Shown here piece by piece: positions 18,187 to 26,805 of a stretch of 64,000 nucleotides of DNA. Both the position numbers and the translations under genes were made by a program. The stretch spans positions 1 to 64,000 of the forward strand of contig JANSXX010000010.1 of assembly GCA_024742815.1 (NCBI GenBank), read 5' to 3'. Each line of letters starts with the position of its first letter. Position 1 is the stretch's first letter. The stretch comes from HXMU1420-13 sp024742815. GTDB lineage: Bacteria > Bacteroidota > Rhodothermia > Balneolales > Balneolaceae. The notes beneath the pieces were generated by a model, which searched no databases, was not told the DNA's origin, and saw nothing but the letters and a program-made list of their open reading frames with translations.

Positions 18187-19914
18187 CTAAGTCGGGATGA
18201 TGAAGCTCGGATTTCCACCCTGAGATTCCCTTTCCTTCTCCAATTTCTGCTGATAGAGTTGTTCTACATCTTTTAGAGTATCCGCATCGTTCGGGGATAA
18301 GTCCCATCGAATAGCTTTAAAGCGGGGTAATCTTAGCGTGTACTTGGCTTTGGTTCGTTTATTCACTTGAATGTCTTCGAATTCTAATTCTACCATCAGT
18401 TCGGGTTTAAGAAGCAGTGTTGGGCCAAACCGTTCTAAGGTGAGGGTTTTGATTCGTTTATTTAGCTCGGCAAGTTCATCATTAGAATATCCGCCGTAAG
18501 CTTTCCCGATCGGAATGAATTCTTCCTCGTAACGTTCGTCATCTTTCACTGAGATGCCTAAAGTGAAATCGGAATATGTACCGCCTCGTTTTCCGCTTCC
18601 TGCATGAGCATAAAGTATTACAACATCCAGCGAACCACTCGGTTTCTTTACTTTTAACCACGATTTTCTGCGTTGCCCATATTCGTACTTAGAATCCTTG
18701 CGCTTCAGCATTAACCCCTCGTTTCCATGAGCAAGTGCACGTTCAAATAGGCGTTCAACATCCTCTCGCGAGGTAATTTCCATTTGAGAAGAGAGCGGAA
18801 TTTGATGCCTTTCAGCAATTTGCTCTAGCAATAATCTTCGATCTAAAAGAGTGTTTCTAAAACAAGGTTGATCTTTGTAATACAGAACATCGTAGCTCAC
18901 AAAAATTACCGGATATTGAGTCAATAACTTATCGGATGGCTTTTTTACCCCCATCCTTTTTTGCAATAATTGAAAAGGAAGGATGGTATCGTTTTTGAAT
19001 ACACAAATTTCGCCATCTAACACAACATCAGGGAGGTTTTTTCCGCTGAAGAATTCTATAATCTCTGGGAAACTACTGGTAATTTCGTTTAAATCGCGTG
19101 AGTACAGTTCTATTTTGTTGTTCGAAATATGTGCCTGACATCGCATTCCATCAAACTTTTCTTCCGCGATATATTGATCAAATTCTTCCACGGCTCTGCT
19201 TTCGATAGGACTGGCAAGCATGAAAGAAAGAGGATGAAATAACTCAAAAGTGGCTTCACTGAGTCGGTTGTTTTTCGCCAATACTGCAGTTTCTCCGAGG
19301 CTCCCTGTTATCATGTGAGCATACCGCACTTTCTCGGCATCTTTTTCAAAAGCTTTTGCGATTGCAGACACTACACTACGCGTTTCAAATCCGATTCGAA
19401 GCGAACCTTGTCCCATTATTCTAATGAAGTACTTGACTTCAAGCGGAGTCATTTTTGTCCAGATTTCTTTAATAATCTGTTGTTTCAGATCTCTTTTGGA
19501 TGTGATGTATAACTGCTCATAGACCTCAGCAACTTCATGCAGAGTCAGGTTTAGACCCTTCCATTTTTTTCTAGCTTCAGGTAGATTTTCGAGCAGTTTT
19601 TGGATGGTTTCTGAAGAGGAGCCTGTTACCGTTCTGCACGGCTTGAATACCAGATCGTAGTCTATTTCACAAAACTCGGAAGCTAAAACGGCGATGGTTC
19701 TATGCCCAACCGAAGCTCGTTTGCCAGACACATCAGAAAAAGCACCCTCTCCCAGAAACTGTGCTGCTAATCGGAGATCGTTTTCATCAGCAAGATCACC
19801 AAAATATTCTGCGGCTAATTTGATTTTGGCATTATTACCACGAGTTTCGAAGATAGTTTGAGCTACTTCACATAGGCTTTTAAAACTATTAGGCTGATTA
19901 GTTTGATCAATCAT
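18187..19914 (-). CDS. ATP-dependent DNA ligase (ligase-associated repair set)
   Basis: A 575-residue ligase that would seal nicks with ATP. An N-terminal alpha-helical DNA-binding domain (about 1-215) precedes the nucleotidyltransferase domain: motif I EEKFDGMRCQA with adenylated Lys253, motif IIIa FVSYDVLYY near 338-346, motif IV EGLMLKRK near 399-406, motif V WLKVKK near 419-424, then an OB-fold domain. This architecture matches the bacterial ligase found with an Lhr-like helicase, an MBL exonuclease and a phosphoesterase. Its start overlaps the exonuclease stop by 8 bp, so the two are coupled. It is distinct from the NAD-dependent LigA also in this window. Confidence 0.93.
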   Translation of the reverse strand: MIDQTNQPNSFKSLCEVAQTIFETRGNNAKIKLAAEYFGDLADENDLRLAAQFLGEGAFSDVSGKRASVGHRTIAVLASEFCEIDYDLVFKPCRTVTGSSSETIQKLLENLPEARKKWKGLNLTLHEVAEVYEQLYITSKRDLKQQIIKEIWTKMTPLEVKYFIRIMGQGSLRIGFETRSVVSAIAKAFEKDAEKVRYAHMITGSLGETAVLAKNNRLSEATFELFHPLSFMLASPIESRAVEEFDQYIAEEKFDGMRCQAHISNNKIELYSRDLNEITSSFPEIIEFFSGKNLPDVVLDGEICVFKNDTILPFQLLQKRMGVKKPSDKLLTQYPVIFVSYDVLYYKDQPCFRNTLLDRRLLLEQIAERHQIPLSSQMEITSREDVERLFERALAHGNEGLMLKRKDSKYEYGQRRKSWLKVKKPSGSLDVVILYAHAGSGKRGGTYSDFTLGISVKDDERYEEEFIPIGKAYGGYSNDELAELNKRIKTLTLERFGPTLLLKPELMVELEFEDIQVNKRTKAKYTLRLPRFKAIRWDLSPNDADTLKDVEQLYQQKLEKERESQGGNPSFIIPT

Positions 19915-20896
19915 TTTCAGTTGCCTCCATATCGAGAAAGCCCGATGAAATTCCTTTTTTTGATAAGAAATGCTCTACTACTTTCGGGTTTGGCGTATGC
20001 GTGATCCATACTTTTTTAGGCCGAATGGCCTCACATAAATCGATGAGTTCAAAGAAATCAAGATGATCGGATAGCGGAATTAATTCATCCGCTGTTAGTT
20101 GAGTTCGCCGTGCTTCGTTACTGGCCCATCCGCTACAATAAGCAGTTCGAACCTTTTTGAGATTACTGGCAAAGCCGGATTCCGGAGCTGAGCTTGGAGC
20201 AATTAAAATCTTACCCTCACAATTCTCCCGCTGATAGGTTTCATAATCGCCAAGATCGAATCCTACTTCTTCGTACACATTGCACAACTTAAAACCAGCA
20301 CCATGAATTTGCATAGGGTGATTTAGCTTTTTCAGCATAAACATCAATTCTTGTGCTTTACCAAGGTTATAGGCAAGAAAAATGGGAGTATAGCCATCCT
20401 CTAAAGTCTGTCGCGCAAACGTACAGGCTTGCTTCGCTAGTTCAGCATGCGATTTCCATTTATAAATGGGTAAGCTGAAAGTTGCCTCCGTAATAAATTG
20501 ATCGATAGGAGCTTCCGGCATTTTAAAACCCTCAGTAGCCGGTGAAGGTGGATTCCGATAATCGCCGGTATATAAAACCGACCCTTTTTCACTTTCAATA
20601 AAAGTCATGGCAGAGCCGAGTATATGTCCCGCAGGGAAAAGAGTGATTCGTGCATCATCTGTTTCCAACGGTTGCTCGAAGTCCATTTCTATCATCTTTC
20701 CGCTGAACCCTCGCAATTTCATAAATCGGGAAGTTGGTCGGGTGCAATACACGGTAAGTGATCGGTTCCGTGGCATGTGATCTGCATGTGCGTGGGATAT
20801 AAAAATGTGGTCCGCCTTCGATCCGCTGTAGTCCAGCCCGATGTTGAGTTCCGGTAACAGAATACCGTGATGTCCTGCTTTTGTGATGTTGATCAT
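19907..20896 (-). CDS. Ligase-associated MBL-fold DNA exonuclease
   Basis: A 329-residue metallo-beta-lactamase/beta-CASP-like nuclease. The HxHxDH metal motif is at residues 35-40 (HAHADH), followed by FPAGHILGSAM near 106-116, YTGDYRN near 133 and a late His in LSDHLDFFEL. The family (SNM1-like exonucleases linked to ATP-dependent ligases) resects DNA ends in a metal-dependent way. It is the first gene of a two-gene operon, with the ligase start overlapping its stop. The partner helicase and phosphoesterase genes are not next to it but about 14 kb away. Confidence 0.92.
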   Translation of the reverse strand: MINITKAGHHGILLPELNIGLDYSGSKADHIFISHAHADHMPRNRSLTVYCTRPTSRFMKLRGFSGKMIEMDFEQPLETDDARITLFPAGHILGSAMTFIESEKGSVLYTGDYRNPPSPATEGFKMPEAPIDQFITEATFSLPIYKWKSHAELAKQACTFARQTLEDGYTPIFLAYNLGKAQELMFMLKKLNHPMQIHGAGFKLCNVYEEVGFDLGDYETYQRENCEGKILIAPSSAPESGFASNLKKVRTAYCSGWASNEARRTQLTADELIPLSDHLDFFELIDLCEAIRPKKVWITHTPNPKVVEHFLSKKGISSGFLDMEATEND

Positions 20897-21086
20897 AAAT
20901 AAAGAATAGAATTTACGCTATTAACATTCATGCATTGAAGCAAAAAGGCCGAAACTAAAGACGAAAGGTGTCAAATACAGTCACCCTTATCGAATATAAA
21001 AACTCTTATATCACAATTAATTTAAGTCGAAGACTAATGTTTGTTGATTATAGGTCGAAAATATAATCAAGACTAAACGTTCTAAG

Positions 21087-21938
21087 ATGCTTTCAAAAAA
21101 GTTTGAAACATTAATAAGTTCCGAGCAACAGGAGGAAATTTCTGTAAAGAAAGACTTCGAAATTGAAGTGCGTAAAGATTATGTGACTGTCACTATGGCC
21201 CCTCAGTCGCATTCGAATATGCTGCAATCAAAATCCTTTAGGGTTGAAAAAGATGTAATTGTGGTAATCTCGGAAATGCAGGGTGGTTGGTATGCAGTTG
21301 ATTGTAATTGGCTGTGGCGAGATCCTACAAACTTCGAATTTTTAACCAAAGCTCAGGCAGAAGAACTCAAACAAGTGGTAGAACAAATTGCTCAAACTAA
21401 GCGAAGTTTAAATATGCAAAACTCAAGATTAAAGGGGATTCGAGTGGGAAATCAGATTTGGTGCGATAAGAATATTGATAGGGATATTGGAGCGGAGTGC
21501 GTATTACCGGCAAAAAATGGAAATGAGATACATTCATTAGGCAGGTTGTATAGCTACGATGGAGTAGAGCAGATTGAAGCTATGTATAAAAACTGGCGAG
21601 TTCCAACCGAAGAAGATTTCAATGAACTTTTTACATATTTGGGAGCAAATACATGGAGTGAGCTCACTAAAAATATGAATTTTAAACTATGCGGTTTTCA
21701 TACCAAACGCCTTAGTTCGGAGGAGTTTGATCAATTTTTAGAGCAAGATCCATCACTGAGAATCTATTTTGGAGGATTTTATTGGACATCTGAAATCTTG
21801 AGCAAACAAGAACACTCTAATCGCCCAAAAAGTCGAAAGTATTTGTATTTGAATAAGCTGAATGCAAAACTTTCCTTTGAAGAATCGCAATGCTCTAATC
21901 AAAACATGCTTAGCTTGCGCCTCATAAAAAAGAATTAG
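21087..21938 (+). CDS. FISUMP-like protein with a novel N-terminal domain
   Basis: A 283-residue protein. From about residue 112 it follows the Fibrobacter succinogenes major paralogous domain pattern: IRVGNQIWCDKNID, GRLYSYDGVEQ, WRVPTEEDFNELF, FGGFYWTSE and LSLRLIKK. This fold is related to the C-type lectin/formylglycine-enzyme group, but no catalytic role is known. There is no signal peptide, which is unusual because FISUMP proteins are normally exported. The first 110 residues (including QGGWYAVDCNWLWRDPTNFEFLTKAQ) match nothing I recognise. It stands alone, divergent from the exonuclease across a 190-bp gap. Confidence 0.65.
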   Translation: MLSKKFETLISSEQQEEISVKKDFEIEVRKDYVTVTMAPQSHSNMLQSKSFRVEKDVIVVISEMQGGWYAVDCNWLWRDPTNFEFLTKAQAEELKQVVEQIAQTKRSLNMQNSRLKGIRVGNQIWCDKNIDRDIGAECVLPAKNGNEIHSLGRLYSYDGVEQIEAMYKNWRVPTEEDFNELFTYLGANTWSELTKNMNFKLCGFHTKRLSSEEFDQFLEQDPSLRIYFGGFYWTSEILSKQEHSNRPKSRKYLYLNKLNAKLSFEESQCSNQNMLSLRLIKKN

Positions 21939-22012
21939 TAGATCCCTTCACACAAAATTCACACCTTTGTATTTAATTGGTGTTGTAACATTAATTAATT
22001 CTGAGGTACATC

Positions 22013-23212
22013 ATGAAAGTGCTGGTTGTTGGAGGAAATTTTGCAGGATCAACTGCAGCAATGGAGATTAAGCGAAAGCTTGGTAAATCAGTCGATGTGA
22101 CATTAATCGACAGAAACCCGGATTTTATCTACGTGCCATCTTTGATTTGGGTGCCTATCGGTAGGCGAGAAGTAGACGATATAATGGTTCCCAGAGAAAA
22201 AGTGCTGGCTAAAAAAGGCGTTAACTTTGTACTCGACACCGCTGTTAAAGTAGATACCGATGCGCAAGTAGTACATACCGAAAAGAGCAAATATGACTAC
22301 GACCACTTAATAATAGCTACGGGGCCTAAAGTTCGTTTTGATGTAGTTCCCGGTTTAAAAGAACATACGATGTACATCGGAACTCCGGTGGGTGCAATGA
22401 AAACTCGGGAAAAACTCGAAGAGTTTAAACGAAACCCGGGACCGATCGTAATTGGTGCCACACAAGGTGCAGGATGTATGGGAGCAGCCTACGAATTCCT
22501 GTTTAACTTGGAAAAATGGCTAAGAGATCAAAAAATCCGCAAAAAAGTGGATTTACATTGGATTACACCGGAACCATATTTAGGTCATTTCGGGATAGAC
22601 GGAATGCCATTGGGCGAAGCAATGCTCAAGAAGTTTATGGATCTGTTTAATATCACCTATCACACCAATGTTGGAGTAGATGAAATAACAGCAGAAAAAG
22701 TAGTGTTAAGTGACGGTTCGGAAATAGAATCTCGATTTAAAATGCTGATGCCTCCGTTTACCGGTGTTGATTTCATCGAAAACTCACCCGGTTTAAATTG
22801 CCCGGCCAATCAATTTATACCAACTTTACCTTCGTATCGTCATGAAACGTTAACCAATGTATGGGCAGCAGGATTAGCAGTGAATGTGGCCCCACCTTTC
22901 GAGCAAGGTGAAGTTCCTTTTAGCGTTCCTAAAACCGGATATCCAAGCGATGTAACCGGTAAAGTAGTTGCTCATAACGTAATAAATACGATCAAAGGCA
23001 TCGATAAAATGGAAGAAAAGCCATGGGGCGAAATTCCGGGCTTATGTGTGATGGATGCCGGCGAAAAAGAAGTAATTATTCTAAGCAATTCTTTATTCAA
23101 ACCAAGAGTATTTGCTTTGATGATTCCAAACGTCATTTTCGACTTCTTTAAAGTATTTCTCGAAAAATACTTTATGTGGAAACTCAAAAGAGGCCTTTCT
23201 TATCTGCCTTAA
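22013..23212 (+). CDS. Sulfide:quinone oxidoreductase-like FAD flavoprotein
   Basis: A 399-residue membrane-associated flavoprotein that would oxidise sulfide (to sulfane sulfur) and pass electrons to quinone. The N-terminal dinucleotide motif is VLVVGGNFAGSTAA (residues 3-16) and ATG at 102-104 closes the first Rossmann unit. Cys155 (QGAGCMGAAYEF) and Cys345 (PGLCVMDAG) align with the redox pair of SQR; the third cysteine of some SQRs is not at its usual place, though Cys263 is present. The C-terminus has an amphipathic/hydrophobic helix (ALMIPNVIFDFFKVFLEKYF) suited to membrane contact. A GAGG ribosome-binding site precedes the start. It could also be a type II NADH dehydrogenase relative, but the Cys pair favours SQR. 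Confidence 0.82.
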   Translation: MKVLVVGGNFAGSTAAMEIKRKLGKSVDVTLIDRNPDFIYVPSLIWVPIGRREVDDIMVPREKVLAKKGVNFVLDTAVKVDTDAQVVHTEKSKYDYDHLIIATGPKVRFDVVPGLKEHTMYIGTPVGAMKTREKLEEFKRNPGPIVIGATQGAGCMGAAYEFLFNLEKWLRDQKIRKKVDLHWITPEPYLGHFGIDGMPLGEAMLKKFMDLFNITYHTNVGVDEITAEKVVLSDGSEIESRFKMLMPPFTGVDFIENSPGLNCPANQFIPTLPSYRHETLTNVWAAGLAVNVAPPFEQGEVPFSVPKTGYPSDVTGKVVAHNVINTIKGIDKMEEKPWGEIPGLCVMDAGEKEVIILSNSLFKPRVFALMIPNVIFDFFKVFLEKYFMWKLKRGLSYLP

Positions 23213-23228
23213 CGGTAACTGATATTAA

Positions 23229-24008
23229 CTAATCCGGATTGCTTAACGCATTCCGGATTTCTTGTTCATTCAGATTAGGAAAATACTGAAGTAACAAGGG
23301 AATATATTCATCCACTTGACTACTACCCGATAGTTGAATTTGATTCGAAATTAATTCCAGCTCAATTTCTTTTAACGTCTCGGGCTCAAACCGTTCGTTG
23401 ATTGTTGGTATAACAGTTTCTGAAATATCAGCGATGCGACTCAATATTCGATGTCGATCAACAGAGCGATCAATGAACATGCGAAATTTATTCCGATTTT
23501 GAGCTTTAATAAATTCAAGTTCTTCCGAAGCAGAAATATTATTCGGAATCGCTTGATAACTCATGGCAATTTCGGTGATCAGTAATTCAGTATGTCGAAG
23601 CTTTTGCAACTCTTGATAAACTTCGGCAACTCGAGTGTGCAAATCATAGTCGATGACGTCTGCATCTGCATTAAGTGCGTATTCTAAAGCGGTATAATCG
23701 TATTGGGGTTGGATGAATCGCCAGCTGGAAAAATCATCAATGGCATTGGAGCTATAAACATCATTCCAGTTTTGTACTAATCGTTCTGCATTGCTCGAAT
23801 AGCCCGGAAAGAACAGTCGAAAGTATTCTAAATCAGCCTTCAAGCCAATTAATACTTTAGTTTGCTCCGATTTTATGTGTTGATTCGCGGTGTAATTTTG
23901 AAATAGAAAAGCCAAGTACACTCCTAAGAATATGATGACGAATTCAACAATCAGGAATTTGGCTCCCTGACGGCTAAATAGTTCAAATGACTGTTTCATG
24001 TGCCCCAT
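23229..24008 (-). CDS. Single-pass membrane protein cotranscribed with oxyR (DUF6090-like)
   Basis: A 259-residue protein with one N-terminal transmembrane helix (FLIVEFVIIFLGVYLAFLF, about residues 18-36) preceded by a basic cytoplasmic end, then a mostly alpha-helical soluble domain. The helix resembles that of DUF6090-type Bacteroidota proteins; function is unknown. It begins 1 bp after the oxyR stop codon, so it is almost certainly translated from the same message and may take part in the oxidative-stress response. Near its stop codon a hairpin (AATCCGGA 23231-23238 with TCCGGATT 23252-23259) may help end convergent transcription. Confidence 0.7.
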   Translation of the reverse strand: MGHMKQSFELFSRQGAKFLIVEFVIIFLGVYLAFLFQNYTANQHIKSEQTKVLIGLKADLEYFRLFFPGYSSNAERLVQNWNDVYSSNAIDDFSSWRFIQPQYDYTALEYALNADADVIDYDLHTRVAEVYQELQKLRHTELLITEIAMSYQAIPNNISASEELEFIKAQNRNKFRMFIDRSVDRHRILSRIADISETVIPTINERFEPETLKEIELELISNQIQLSGSSQVDEYIPLLLQYFPNLNEQEIRNALSNPD

Positions 24009-24009
24009 C

Positions 24010-24942
24010 TTAATCTAACAACAATTCAGGCGACTGATTTTTAAGTGAATCCGGGATAGTATTCATAATGGTAGATGCTAGAGCTTCTATCAAATTATTC
24101 TTTAGATATTCGCGGCTGTATACCATCCGGATTTTTCGCGTAGGAATAGGATCATTGAACTGCTTAATTACGCCATTGGCACATCGGGTATCGTGGTCTT
24201 CCATCGACAAGAACGGCATTAATGTAACTCCAAAATCCTGTTCTACTAATCGTTTTAACGTTTCAAGGTTTCCACTTTCGAATACCACATTTCCTTTATT
24301 CACTTTTTGATTTTCTTTGCGACAGATTTTCATCACTTGATCTCGGAAACAATGGCCTTCGTTTAATAACCACAGGTTTTCTTCATATAAATCTTCTAAA
24401 GTCAGTAGATCTTTGCCGGCGTATTTGTGCCCAACCGATACATACCCGAGAAACGGCTCTAAAAAGAGTTCAGTTTCGAATAGATTGTTGTTGGTTGATG
24501 TCGCAATGATTCCCACATCCAATTCATCATCATGCAGACCTTCGAGTACATCGGCAGTTAATGCTTCTTCGAAAGTCAGGTCTATTTGCGGATAGGTTTC
24601 GACGAAGGTTTTTAAAAACAAAGGCACTAAATATGGTGCGATGGTTGGAATGATGCCAACCTTAAACGAACCTTTCAATTCGCCATCTTCAACGGCAGCA
24701 ATATCTTCGATGTGTTTAGCACCACTTAAAATTACTTTTGCCTGATCGATAATTTTGGTTCCAACATCTGTAGGAATTACGGGCGATTTTGATCGATCGA
24801 AAATTAAAACGCCAAGTTCATCTTCCAGTTTTTGAATTTGCATACTTAAAGTCGGCTGCGTGATATATATTTTTTGAGCAGCGGTAGCAAAATGGCGGTA
24901 CTTGTCTACGGCAACGATGTAAGAGAGCTGTGTTAATGTCAT
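24010..24942 (-). CDS. oxyR: OxyR-type peroxide-sensing LysR regulator
   Basis: A 310-residue LysR-family activator. The N-terminal winged helix (residues 1-60) has the typical FATAAQKIYITQPTLSMQIQKLE sequence in pieces, and the C-terminal sensor half keeps both redox cysteines, Cys198 and Cys207, in EGHCFRDQVMKIC with the exact spacing of the E. coli Cys199/Cys208 pair. NLETLKRLVEQDFGVTLMP follows as in OxyR. Hydrogen peroxide should form a disulfide and switch DNA binding. The gene after it (1-bp gap) is a membrane protein of unknown role. An inverted repeat lies just upstream and could be an autoregulatory site. Confidence 0.93.
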   Translation of the reverse strand: MTLTQLSYIVAVDKYRHFATAAQKIYITQPTLSMQIQKLEDELGVLIFDRSKSPVIPTDVGTKIIDQAKVILSGAKHIEDIAAVEDGELKGSFKVGIIPTIAPYLVPLFLKTFVETYPQIDLTFEEALTADVLEGLHDDELDVGIIATSTNNNLFETELFLEPFLGYVSVGHKYAGKDLLTLEDLYEENLWLLNEGHCFRDQVMKICRKENQKVNKGNVVFESGNLETLKRLVEQDFGVTLMPFLSMEDHDTRCANGVIKQFNDPIPTRKIRMVYSREYLKNNLIEALASTIMNTIPDSLKNQSPELLLD

Positions 24943-24976
24943 TAGAGTAGTGATAAAAGAATTTCGGTGCGTTAAA

Positions 24977-25002
24977 GAGTATCGAATCCGATGTTGATAC
25001 TC
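24977..25002. promoter_or_regulatory. Inverted repeat upstream of oxyR
   Basis: GAGTATC (24977-24983) and GATACTC (24996-25002) are perfect 7-bp arms separated by 12 bp, in the 72-bp gap between oxyR and the HD-hydrolase gene. It is either a regulatory site for oxyR or a weak terminator for the upstream gene (only TTT follows on the minus strand). Confidence 0.4.
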
Positions 25003-25014
25003 AAGCGGGAATTA

Positions 25015-25680
25015 TCAGGATTTTCCATCCCATTCATTGAAGAAGCGATCAAGATACAATTCCATAAATTGATGTCTTTCTTCTGCTATACGTTTTCCGG
25101 TTCGAGTATTCATTCGATCTTTCAATAATAACAGTTTTTCATAAAAGTGATTGATCGTCGGGCCGGTATCGCTTTTGTAAGCTTCAAAACTTGAATGTTC
25201 AGTAGGGGAGTGCTCCGGGTTATAAAGTTCTCGTTTTTTATAACCGCCGTATGCAAATGCTCTTGCTATGCCGATAGCGCCAATTGCATCAAGTCGGTCG
25301 GCATCTTGCACCACCTTGCCCTCAATAGTTCGCATGGGAGTTTTCACGCCGGCGCCTTTAAAAGAAACATCGCGGATAATTTCTTTAACATGATTGATAA
25401 CGAATTCATCTACCTGAAGCTGCTCCAGCCATGCACCGGCAACTCTAGGACCGATCGTTTCATCCCCATCATGAAATTTATGATCTGCAATATCATGCAA
25501 TAAGGCGGCTAGTTCTACTACAAAAATATCGGCCTTTTCTTCTTTAGCCAGTGTTAACGCTGTATTCCGAACTCGATGGATGTGCCACCAATCATGCCCA
25601 CTTCCTTCGCCTTCCAGTTTCTCACGAACATGTTGTTCTGTTTTTAAGACAATATCTTTTAAAAGGTCAGACACGTGCAC
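25015..25680 (-). CDS. HD-domain phosphohydrolase (YedJ-like)
   Basis: A 221-residue cytoplasmic HD-superfamily hydrolase. Metal ligands are visible as WWHIHRV (His33), LLHDIADHKF (His62-Asp63) and VVQDADRLDAIGAIGIARAF, whose Asp closes the site. The pattern matches the YedJ/YpgQ group, some of which hydrolyse nucleoside triphosphates or dinucleotides; the substrate here is not known. Its start overlaps the upstream GH3 gene's stop by 22 bp, indicating coupled translation. Confidence 0.85.
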   Translation of the reverse strand: MHVSDLLKDIVLKTEQHVREKLEGEGSGHDWWHIHRVRNTALTLAKEEKADIFVVELAALLHDIADHKFHDGDETIGPRVAGAWLEQLQVDEFVINHVKEIIRDVSFKGAGVKTPMRTIEGKVVQDADRLDAIGAIGIARAFAYGGYKKRELYNPEHSPTEHSSFEAYKSDTGPTINHFYEKLLLLKDRMNTRTGKRIAEERHQFMELYLDRFFNEWDGKS

Positions 25681-26798
25681 AAATCTTCGATCACTTCTTT
25701 CTTCAAACGTCCAACACGTGCAAGCGCGCTATCAACTCTTGTTTCGCTAATTCGTCCTTCGGCAATGCCTTTCTGCATAATTGTGATGGCTCTTTCGGCA
25801 ATATCTTTGTCGTATTCCACTAGATTTCTAAATAGTAGGATGTCAACACCGGCATTCAGTGCTTGTTCTATGGCAGTTTCAAGCCCGTATGACTCTAGAA
25901 TGGCTTCCTCCTGCATATCTTCAGAAAAAACTACTCCTTTAAAGCCAATTGAATCGCGTAATAATTCTTGAATTGTATTTTCAGAAAGGGTAGCCGGCCA
26001 CATAGAGTCGATGTTTGCATTATAAATATGACCGGCCATTACTGCATGTATGGTTCGATTTTCAATTAATTCCTTAAATGGTTGTAATTCGTTTCTTTGC
26101 CAAGTGTTGGTGATGTCAGGAATTCCTTTATAGTTTGCATTAGTTGCACTTCCTTGGCCCGGAAAATGCTTGATAACAGATAAAATTCCTTCCTTATCAA
26201 ATTCGTCCAGTACATATCCCGCATGTTCTATCACTTTGTTTGGATTAGAAGAAAAACTACGTTCTAAAGCGCCAATCTCGGGGTTATCAGGATTTAGATT
26301 TACATCTACTACCGGCGCAAAGTTGGTATTTACTCCAACAACCATAAACTCCTGAGCAATGGAGCGCGCATAGTAGAGTGTTGTATCTTGATTGTCGATT
26401 CTTCCCAGATATTCGGCACTTTTCGTAGGTGGAAATCCATATTCCTGCTTTAAACGAGAAACATTTCCACCTTCTTGATCGATGGCAATAATTGGCGGAT
26501 TCTGGCTGTATGCAACCAATGCCGAAGATAATTTTAACAGCTGATTGGCGTCAACAATATTTCGACCGGTTGCTCCAGTGGCATCATCAATATCAGTTAA
26601 TATTACGCCACCAATATTGTATTTCTTTAAATTTTGTACGATTGGCGATTCAGTATTTATTTCAGTGCCTTTGAATCCAATAATAAGTAATTGACCAAGT
26701 TCTTGATCGGTATATTTTGTGTTGAAGGATTCTTTCTCGGAGGAAGCTGAGCATGCCAGATTGCAGATCAAAAGTGCAAAAACTGCAATTTTTTTCAT
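25659..26798 (-). CDS. GH3-family (NagZ-like) lipoprotein lacking the NagZ acid/base dyad
   Basis: A 379-residue lipoprotein (signal peptide with lipobox NLAC, Cys16). The barrel matches beta-N-acetylhexosaminidases of family GH3: AIDQEGGNVSRL near residues 105-116, KHFPG at 210-214, and a nucleophile Asp294 in VVFSEDMQ. The loop that in NagZ reads FPGHGDTxxDSH, carrying the Asp-His acid/base dyad, here reads FPGQGSATNANY, so both dyad residues are replaced (Ala221 and Tyr223). It may have another substrate, act as a phosphorylase-like or slow enzyme, or bind sugar only. A lipid-anchored location suggests murein or surface glycan contact. It follows the thioredoxin-like lipoprotein gene by 7 bp. 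Confidence 0.8.
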   Translation of the reverse strand: MKKIAVFALLICNLACSASSEKESFNTKYTDQELGQLLIIGFKGTEINTESPIVQNLKKYNIGGVILTDIDDATGATGRNIVDANQLLKLSSALVAYSQNPPIIAIDQEGGNVSRLKQEYGFPPTKSAEYLGRIDNQDTTLYYARSIAQEFMVVGVNTNFAPVVDVNLNPDNPEIGALERSFSSNPNKVIEHAGYVLDEFDKEGILSVIKHFPGQGSATNANYKGIPDITNTWQRNELQPFKELIENRTIHAVMAGHIYNANIDSMWPATLSENTIQELLRDSIGFKGVVFSEDMQEEAILESYGLETAIEQALNAGVDILLFRNLVEYDKDIAERAITIMQKGIAEGRISETRVDSALARVGRLKKEVIEDLCTCLTF

Positions 26799-26805
26799 TC
26801 GGTTA

